This document shows, piece by piece, positions 1 through 5,315 of a DNA stretch of 6,230 bases. The stretch covers positions 1-6,230 of the forward strand of contig JAIRMO010000185.1 in assembly GCA_031258625.1 (NCBI GenBank), in the 5' to 3' direction. The notes beneath the pieces are model-generated. The model was not told where the DNA came from and did not search any database. It saw nothing but the letters and a program-made list of their open reading frames with translations. This DNA comes from Spirochaetaceae bacterium (GTDB lineage: Bacteria > Spirochaetota > Spirochaetia > Treponematales > Breznakiellaceae). The number at the start of each line of letters is the position of its first letter. The stretch's first letter is position 1. A program made the position numbers and the translations under genes.

Positions 1-96
1 GTCGATAGCTTCCGGGGGAAGCTCCTCGCTCCGGGAACAGGAAGAAAGGGCCATAAGGAGACAAATACCGCCCATAAGGGGTAAGTTAGTTTTCAT
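1..96 (-). CDS. N-terminus of a putative secreted lipoprotein (partial, runs off the left edge)
   Basis: Only the first 32 codons are in the window, reading from an ATG at 96-94 to the edge without a stop. They encode a textbook lipoprotein signal peptide: a lysine at residue 2, a hydrophobic core (about residues 5-17, with LPLMGG then ICLLMAL) and a lipobox LSSC at residues 17-20. Cys20 would be the lipidated residue, followed by a polar start of the mature protein (SRSEELPPEAID). By family knowledge such a protein is cleaved by signal peptidase II and anchored in a membrane; its function lies outside the window and I do not recognise it. The start is supported by a near-consensus promoter directly upstream. 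No Shine-Dalgarno site precedes the ATG, and the later in-frame ATGs (residues 8 and 15) have none either and would shorten the signal peptide. The gene is divergent from the sensor kinase, so a shared regulatory region is plausible. The ORF is short, so chance cannot be wholly excluded. Confidence 0.62.
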   Translation of the reverse strand, partial: MKTNLPLMGGICLLMALSSCSRSEELPPEAID

Positions 97-102
97 AGAG
101 GT

Positions 103-131
103 ATTGTATCCGCCCCGGAGAGGGGTGTCAA
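103..131 (-). promoter_or_regulatory. Sigma70-type promoter for the lipoprotein gene
   Basis: Read on the minus strand, a perfect -35 box TTGACA (131-126) is followed by a 17-base spacer and a -10 box TACAAT (108-103; 5 of 6 to TATAAT). The predicted transcription start, about 7 bases after the -10 box, falls at or beside position 96, the A of the lipoprotein ATG. This is the best promoter match in the intergenic region. The consequence would be a leaderless or nearly leaderless mRNA. Confidence 0.7.
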
Positions 132-164
132 TCTCACTCAATGGCGCCCGGACAGGGTGAGGTT
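130..164. repeat. Inverted repeat in the divergent intergenic region (operator or hairpin)
   Basis: The arms AATCTCAC (130-137) and GTGAGGTT (157-164) are complementary over 8 positions, one of them a G-T pair, and are separated by 19 bases. The left arm touches the -35 box of the lipoprotein promoter, so a regulator could bind here. Alternatively, on plus-strand RNA the arms, or an inner CGCCC/GGGTG stem (145-149 with 155-159), form a hairpin followed by a T-rich run (163-174). That looks like a weak intrinsic terminator or attenuator upstream of the kinase gene. The sequence alone does not decide between these. Confidence 0.35.
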
Positions 165-238
165 ATTTGTTTTTACCCGGGGTTTCAAGGGAATCGGTAA
201 AGCCCGCGATTAAGGCGCTGAATATGGCGTTAAAAGGC

Positions 239-267
239 TTTATTCCGGTACCGCCGGGTACTATACT
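239..267 (+). promoter_or_regulatory. Possible promoter of the sensor kinase gene
   Basis: An A+T-rich stretch (262-295) stands out in the otherwise GC-rich intergenic DNA and holds several -10-like hexamers: TATACT (262-267), TATATT (280-285) and TACAAT (290-295). Only the first has even a weak partner, TTTATT (239-244), at 17-base spacing. With it, transcription would begin near 274 and give a leader of about 40 bases. The -35 match is poor (3 of 6), so the promoter may depend on an activator or on another sigma factor. Confidence 0.28.
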
Positions 268-313
268 ATATAGAGTGGATATATTAAGATACAATATCGA
301 AGACAGTAGAAAA

Positions 314-3097
314 ATGGTTCGAAAAAAAATCCTATATGGCAATCCCGCGGTTTTTCTTTTTTCCGTTGCCGCGGTTCTCGTGTTGATAATTTCGGTTTCT
401 ACCGGTATCCTCATTGATTCCCTATCGGGTTTTTTGTCGGAGAGTATTGAGGAACGGCTCTTGGCCGCAAGCCGTTCGGTCGCGTATCTGGTAACGGCGG
501 AAGAACTCGCTGAACTGGTTGTTCCCGAGGATATGGAAAAACCCCTCTTTACCGATCTGCGGGAACGGCTTATCGCCTTTGCCGATGAATCTCATCTACT
601 TTTTGTTTATTACTTCCGGCTGGTTAACGGTAATATGTGGCAGTTCATCGTGGACAATGATCAAAGCGAGGATACGCAAAACCTTGCTTCCGAACCCGTT
701 ATCGATGAAGAAACCCCCCGGCGGGTCCTGAACGAAGGGCGGGCGATTACCGCGGATCTGGGGGAATATTCGCCGGGGTATGACCATATTCTTTCGGCTT
801 TTGCCCCGGTATTTGACCGCGACGGGAAAATTGTCGCCATAGCGGGGGTGGATATCTCCGATGAACAGCTTATGCTGACCCGGCGCCGTATCAAAGGTGT
901 TTTACTTGTACTGCTGGTTTCCATAATTTTTGTCATCATTTCGGGTTTTTTAAGTTTTTCCCAATATAAAAAAAAGGAAATCGCCTTTTCCCGGCGTTTC
1001 AAACAGCAGGAACTTATGGCTCAACTGGCCCGGAGTTTTATTTCCGCCCAGGATATTACTTCGGTCATCAATGACGCGCTGCGTATAAGCGGCGAATTCC
1101 TTAAAACCAGCCGGATTCTCATCGGTATCCCCGAGGAGAATAGGACGTTAAGCCATGCGGCCTATGTCTGGTGCGGGATAGACACGATTATTACCTCCCC
1201 GGATACGGAAGGGCTCAACGATCTCATCAACAGTTTCCCCCGGGAACAGCCTGAGGATATTCCTCTTATCTCCTGCGATGATATATGGGCGGATTCCCAG
1301 TATGAGATCATGGAAATCGTGAATGTCAGGGCCTTCATCATGGTTCCCCTGTATGTGGATGGTAAATTCTGGGCGGTATTGAGCGTAGAGGAATGTCAAA
1401 ACACCCGGAAATGGACGGAAAGCGACCGGCAGCTTATCGTTACCCTGAGCAGCCTCATCGCGGGCGCCGTGAACCAGGATCTGCGGGAAAAGGAGCGTGA
1501 TACCGCCCTTGCCCAGGCCGAACAGGCAAGCCAGGCGAAAACGATTTTTCTTGCCAATATGAGCCATGAGATACGGACCCCCATGAACGCCATTATCGGC
1601 ATGACCACCATCGCAAAATCCTCCCCAGACATTGAAAGAAAAGAATACTGTCTGGACAAGATAGAAAACGCTTCCAACCATCTGTTGGGGGTGATCAATG
1701 ATATTCTGGATATGTCAAAAATAGAGGCAAACAAATTTGAACTTTCCTTTACGGACTTTAATTTTGAAAAGATGCTCCAAAAAGTGGTGAACGTAATCAA
1801 TTTCCGTATGGACGAAAAGCAGCTCAATTTTACCGTATTTATTGATAAACAGATACCTCCCTGGCTCCATGGGGATGATCAGCGCCTTGCCCAGGTGATT
1901 ACCAATTTGCTTTCCAACGCCGTTAAATTTACCCCGGAACAGGGCTCAATCCGGCTGAACACGGAACTGGAGAAAGAAGAAAACGGGTGGTGTACCATTC
2001 GGATCAGCGTAGCCGATACCGGCATAGGGATTAGCCCGGAACAGCAGCCGCGGTTGTTTTTTTCTTTTGAGCAGGCCGATTCGAGTACCTCCCGAAAATT
2101 CGGCGGTACGGGTCTGGGACTGGCCATTTCAAAACGCATTGTGGAGATGATGGACGGCGGCATCCGGGTTAATTCTGAACTTGGAAAGGGGTCTACCTTT
2201 ACCTTTTGGGTAAAAATAAAACGCGGACAGCAAACCCACGAAAGCATCCTGGCCGCCGGAACAGGCTGGAAAAACATCCGGGTGCTTGTGGTGGATGATG
2301 CCGAGGATATTCGGGAATATTTTAGTGAAATTGCCAAGGGTCTGGGATTTTTTCTGCAAACCTCCTCAAGCGGTGAAGAAGCGCTGGCCCTTATCGAAAA
2401 AGACGGCGCCTATGATATTTATTTTGTGGATTGGAAAATGCCCGGTATGGATGGTATTGAGCTTTCCCGCAGGATTAAAAAGAAAGACGACGCGTCCGTG
2501 GTTATTATGATATCCGCCGCCCAGTGGACCTCCGTTGAACCGGAAGCCAAAGCCGCGGGGGTGAACCAGTTTTTGCCCAAACCCCTGTTTCCCTCCGTCA
2601 TTGCGGACTGCATTAGCCAGTGCCTGGGGATGGAAAATTTGGCCGCGGATGCCGGGAACACACCCGAACCACGGGACAACTTTGCGGGAAAGCGGATATT
2701 ACTGGCCGAAGATGTGGAGATCAACCGGGAGGTCGTGATCGCCATGCTCGAGCCGGTATCCCTGATTGTTGACTGCGTTGAAAACGGCGCTCAGGCGGTA
2801 AGGCTTTATACCGCGGAACCGGAAAAATACGATATGATTTTTATGGATGTACAAATGCCCGAAATGGACGGTTATGAGGCCACCCGCCGCATCCGCGCCT
2901 TTGAGGAAGAACGGAGAAAAGCCTTAGGTGTTCCTGAATCTCCTCCCCAGGGAATACCCATTATTGCCATGACCGCCAATGTGTTCCGGGAGGATGTTGA
3001 AAAATGTCTGGCCATGGGAATGAACGCCCATGTGGGTAAACCCCTTGATCCGGAAGAGGTCCTGGTCATATTGCGGGCCTATCTGACAAAAACCTAA
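314..3097 (+). CDS. Membrane hybrid sensor histidine kinase (periplasmic sensor, GAF, HisKA, HATPase, two receiver domains)
   Basis: An inner-membrane two-component kinase of 927 residues that senses an unknown signal and phosphorylates itself and its own receivers. In order: TM1 (about 12-34); a periplasmic sensor of about 160 residues, Cache/PAS-like by its FAPVFDRDGKIVAIAG motif (163-178); TM2 (195-215); a GAF-like domain (about 235-388); a coiled linker (about 388-410); HisKA with phosphoacceptor His418 in SHEIRTP; and HATPase_c with N box (N531, N535), G1 DTGIGI (568-573), FEQAD and G2 GGTGLGL (597-603). Receiver 1 has D661, D662, D706, S734 and K756. Receiver 2 has E799, D800, D845, T887 and K909. 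Both receivers look functional. There is no HPt and no output domain, so a separate HPt or regulator is expected. The frame is open back to a TTG at 167, but I choose ATG 314: it puts Arg-Lys-Lys directly before TM1, the extra 49 residues look non-coding, and the -10-like sites lie between the two starts. The Shine-Dalgarno match is weak. Transcribed divergently from the lipoprotein gene and convergently with the helicase. Confidence 0.93.
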   Translation: MVRKKILYGNPAVFLFSVAAVLVLIISVSTGILIDSLSGFLSESIEERLLAASRSVAYLVTAEELAELVVPEDMEKPLFTDLRERLIAFADESHLLFVYYFRLVNGNMWQFIVDNDQSEDTQNLASEPVIDEETPRRVLNEGRAITADLGEYSPGYDHILSAFAPVFDRDGKIVAIAGVDISDEQLMLTRRRIKGVLLVLLVSIIFVIISGFLSFSQYKKKEIAFSRRFKQQELMAQLARSFISAQDITSVINDALRISGEFLKTSRILIGIPEENRTLSHAAYVWCGIDTIITSPDTEGLNDLINSFPREQPEDIPLISCDDIWADSQYEIMEIVNVRAFIMVPLYVDGKFWAVLSVEECQNTRKWTESDRQLIVTLSSLIAGAVNQDLREKERDTALAQAEQASQAKTIFLANMSHEIRTPMNAIIGMTTIAKSSPDIERKEYCLDKIENASNHLLGVINDILDMSKIEANKFELSFTDFNFEKMLQKVVNVINFRMDEKQLNFTVFIDKQIPPWLHGDDQRLAQVITNLLSNAVKFTPEQGSIRLNTELEKEENGWCTIRISVADTGIGISPEQQPRLFFSFEQADSSTSRKFGGTGLGLAISKRIVEMMDGGIRVNSELGKGSTFTFWVKIKRGQQTHESILAAGTGWKNIRVLVVDDAEDIREYFSEIAKGLGFFLQTSSSGEEALALIEKDGAYDIYFVDWKMPGMDGIELSRRIKKKDDASVVIMISAAQWTSVEPEAKAAGVNQFLPKPLFPSVIADCISQCLGMENLAADAGNTPEPRDNFAGKRILLAEDVEINREVVIAMLEPVSLIVDCVENGAQAVRLYTAEPEKYDMIFMDVQMPEMDGYEATRRIRAFEEERRKALGVPESPPQGIPIIAMTANVFREDVEKCLAMGMNAHVGKPLDPEEVLVILRAYLTKT

Positions 3098-3100
3098 AGA

Positions 3101-3132
3101 GCGCCGGCGCCGGGCAGCCCGGAGCCGGACGC
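3101..3132. terminator. GC-rich hairpin between convergent genes, candidate terminator (best for the minus strand)
   Basis: The 37-base gap between the kinase and helicase stops is almost entirely one hairpin. Pairs are 3101-3103 with 3130-3132, a bulged A at 3129, 3104-3108 with 3124-3128, a G-A mismatch (3109/3123), and 3110-3114 with 3118-3122 around a CAG loop: 13 pairs, all G-C. After the stem the minus strand reads TCTTTAGGTTTTTG, a broken T-tract that could support intrinsic termination of the helicase operon. The plus strand has no T-tract, so kinase transcripts may need another mechanism. Confidence 0.48.
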
Positions 3133-3134
3133 GG

Positions 3135-5315
3135 TCAGCCGAATCGGGCAATAAGTTCCCCCATGTCCAGCATATTGGCCGCGTATTGTTTTCCCAAGAG
3201 GGCCGGGGGAAGGAGGTAGTCGTATTTATCCGTTAAGGGGATTCCTTCGGAAAGGGCGTCCGGGGGAATCCCCGGGATCCCCCGGTCAAAAATACCGGCC
3301 AACCGGTTCCTGAATTCGGGGACGGGCAATCCCGAACCGATACGGAAGACCGGTTCCTTTTCCCGGGAACAGGAACGTATCCCAAGCCGTTTCCGGATTT
3401 CCCGGTGCCGGAACAGGGCCGCCAGGGCCCGCATGGCCCGGCTCCCCAGCCAGGGGATAAAGAAAAAGACCCCCGGAGCCAAGGGGACAAAATAATCTTC
3501 CGTAAGTTTGAGTTTCTCCGCCTGGGCTCGTCCTTCAGCCAGCCGGAGCCGGGCCCTTTCCGAAAGATAGGGATACCCTTCCCCCTCCGCCAGGATCCCC
3601 CGCATCCGTTCCACGATTCGGGAATGGGTTTCCCCCCGGGAACCCCGCCAGACCCGCTCCCCCCCTTCTTCGCCGGGGCTCACCAAGATTTCCCGCCCCC
3701 GGAGATCGAAGCCCCGGACCTGCCAATACCGCCCCCCCAGGACCAGGTTGGCCCCCTCAGGCGGGATAAAGTGAATTGTCCCCAGTTCCTTTCCCCCAGC
3801 CGTTACCCGGTACGCCTCCTCGTCGGGAAAAACCGAATAAAAGGAATAATGGTTTACTATTTTTTCCCCCTCAAGGCCGATGATAAGGCCCCCGCCTTCG
3901 GTTTTTTCCAGATAGTCCAGGGCGATGAGGCGGCGGAGGAGTTCCCGGTAATCCTCCGGGGGGATTCCCCCAAAGGGGGGGAGGGAGAGGACCCGCCGGG
4001 CCAGGTCACGGGGGGCGCTTTCCCCCCGGGACCTGAGGAAACTCAAGGTTTGGTGGCAGAGGAGGCTGTAGGGGAGGGGTTTATCCGGCGCGTCCTCTAT
4101 CCATTTTTCCTTGAGGTAGAGCTCTATCACCGCGATGGTCTTGAGGAGAGCCCATGGGATGGCCCGGAGGATCCCTTCCGGACCATCCCGGGGCTCCTCA
4201 GGGCAGGTAAAGTAGATCTCCGCCCTGCCGGTACGCCTGCCGGAACGGCCCAGGCGTTGGACCAAACCGGAAACCCCCGGAGGGGGCCCTATCTGGATGA
4301 CCCGGTCCAGGCTGCCGATGTCGATGCCCAATTCCAGGGTCGCGGTGGCGGCAATGACCACCGGCCCCTCCCGCTCCCGGAGTTCCCCTTCGGCTTCTTC
4401 CCGGAGGGCCGCGGAAATACTCCCGTGGTGAACGTAAAACACGTCATCCTCATGGTACTGCCGTGCCAGGTCCCGCAGCCGGGCTATGGTTTCTTCCGCC
4501 TCAAGGCGGCTGTTGGTAAAGATGATACACCGTTTGCCCCGGCATTGACCGTAGAGTTCCCGGTAATAGGCCTCCCCTTCCCGGGGATCTTCCCGGTTAA
4601 AATAATCCAGCCTGAGGCGGACCCGCTGTTTTCGCCCCTCTTCCCGGACCAGGGTTGTTTCCCCGCCGGTCCCCAGGGCAAGCCAGCGGAGGGCCTCCCC
4701 GTAATCCCCCAGGGTTGCCGACAGTCCTATCCGCCGGAGCCGGACGCCGGTGGCCTCCTCAATCCGTCCTATTTGGCAGAGGATCTGGGCCCCCCGGTCG
4801 CTCCCCATAAAGGCGTGGACTTCGTCGATAATCACAAAACGGAGGTCCCGGAACAGGGGCATGAGCTTCCCCGGGTGTCTGAGGAGGAGGGCCTCCAGGG
4901 ATTCGGGGGTTATCTGCAGGACCCCGCCGGGCTTACCCAGGAACTTTTTTTTGTGTTCCCCGGGAATATCCCCGTGCCAGCGCAGAACCGGAATTCCCCC
5001 CCGGTCAAACAGGGGGCCGAGCCGTTCAAACTGGTCGTTGATCAGGGCCTTGAGGGGGCCTATATAGAGGACCCCCACCGAGGCCGGGGGGTTTTCGGCT
5101 AAAAGGGAAAGGACGGGAAAAAAGGCCGCTTCGGTTTTACCCGAGGCGGTCCCCGAGGCGATGAGTACCTGGCCTTTTCCGTGGAGAATCGCCCTAACGG
5201 CCGCTTCCTGAATACCCTTGAGGGCTTCCCATTTTTTTTCGTAGACATATTCCCGAACAAAGGGGGCGAGTTGGGAATAGGCGTCCCCGGAATTTTCCGG
5301 GCAGGGCTGCTTCAT
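3135..5315 (-). CDS. Lhr-type DEAD/DEAH-box superfamily 2 helicase (BrxHI-like)
   Basis: A 726-residue ATP-dependent nucleic-acid helicase with every core motif present: I GTASGKT (55-61, Lys60), Ia PLKALINDQ (87-95), Ib TPES (136-139), II DEVH (164-167), III SAT (199-201), IV IIFTNS (264-269), V ATATLELGIDIG (323-334) and VI QRLGRSGR (353-360). The DEVH box and GTASGKT motif are typical of the Lhr branch. After the two RecA-like domains come about 350 residues, probably a winged helix and an Lhr-core-like region, ending in a conserved-looking block with VPLAPGVFFFIPWLGSRAM. The length fits an Lhr-core helicase without the long C-terminal extension of full-size Lhr. The ATG (5315-5313) overlaps the TGA of the upstream ATPase gene in ATGA and has no Shine-Dalgarno site (the bases before it read GCCTCCTTTGACCT), so translation is probably coupled to the ATPase. 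In BREX types 2 and 6, BrxD is followed by such a helicase, BrxHI. I infer a defence or genome-maintenance role jointly with the ATPase. The symbol is left blank because the BREX context is not visible. Confidence 0.94.
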   Translation of the reverse strand: MKQPCPENSGDAYSQLAPFVREYVYEKKWEALKGIQEAAVRAILHGKGQVLIASGTASGKTEAAFFPVLSLLAENPPASVGVLYIGPLKALINDQFERLGPLFDRGGIPVLRWHGDIPGEHKKKFLGKPGGVLQITPESLEALLLRHPGKLMPLFRDLRFVIIDEVHAFMGSDRGAQILCQIGRIEEATGVRLRRIGLSATLGDYGEALRWLALGTGGETTLVREEGRKQRVRLRLDYFNREDPREGEAYYRELYGQCRGKRCIIFTNSRLEAEETIARLRDLARQYHEDDVFYVHHGSISAALREEAEGELREREGPVVIAATATLELGIDIGSLDRVIQIGPPPGVSGLVQRLGRSGRRTGRAEIYFTCPEEPRDGPEGILRAIPWALLKTIAVIELYLKEKWIEDAPDKPLPYSLLCHQTLSFLRSRGESAPRDLARRVLSLPPFGGIPPEDYRELLRRLIALDYLEKTEGGGLIIGLEGEKIVNHYSFYSVFPDEEAYRVTAGGKELGTIHFIPPEGANLVLGGRYWQVRGFDLRGREILVSPGEEGGERVWRGSRGETHSRIVERMRGILAEGEGYPYLSERARLRLAEGRAQAEKLKLTEDYFVPLAPGVFFFIPWLGSRAMRALAALFRHREIRKRLGIRSCSREKEPVFRIGSGLPVPEFRNRLAGIFDRGIPGIPPDALSEGIPLTDKYDYLLPPALLGKQYAANMLDMGELIARFG

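Noticed and set aside
167..313. TTG start at 167 for the sensor kinase (976 residues)
   Set aside because: The added 49 residues have no membrane or domain character, and the ATG at 314 places basic residues right before the first membrane helix.
1148..2745. Several minus-strand open frames of 100-180 codons inside the kinase gene
   Set aside because: They overlap conserved kinase domains, have no ribosome sites or recognisable domains, and are shadows of the real frame.
3405..5102. A 565-codon open frame on the plus strand, antisense to the helicase
   Set aside because: It lies wholly inside the helicase gene, whose motifs are complete. Its translation is proline- and glycine-rich with no recognisable domain, as expected from the complement of very GC-rich coding DNA with few stops.
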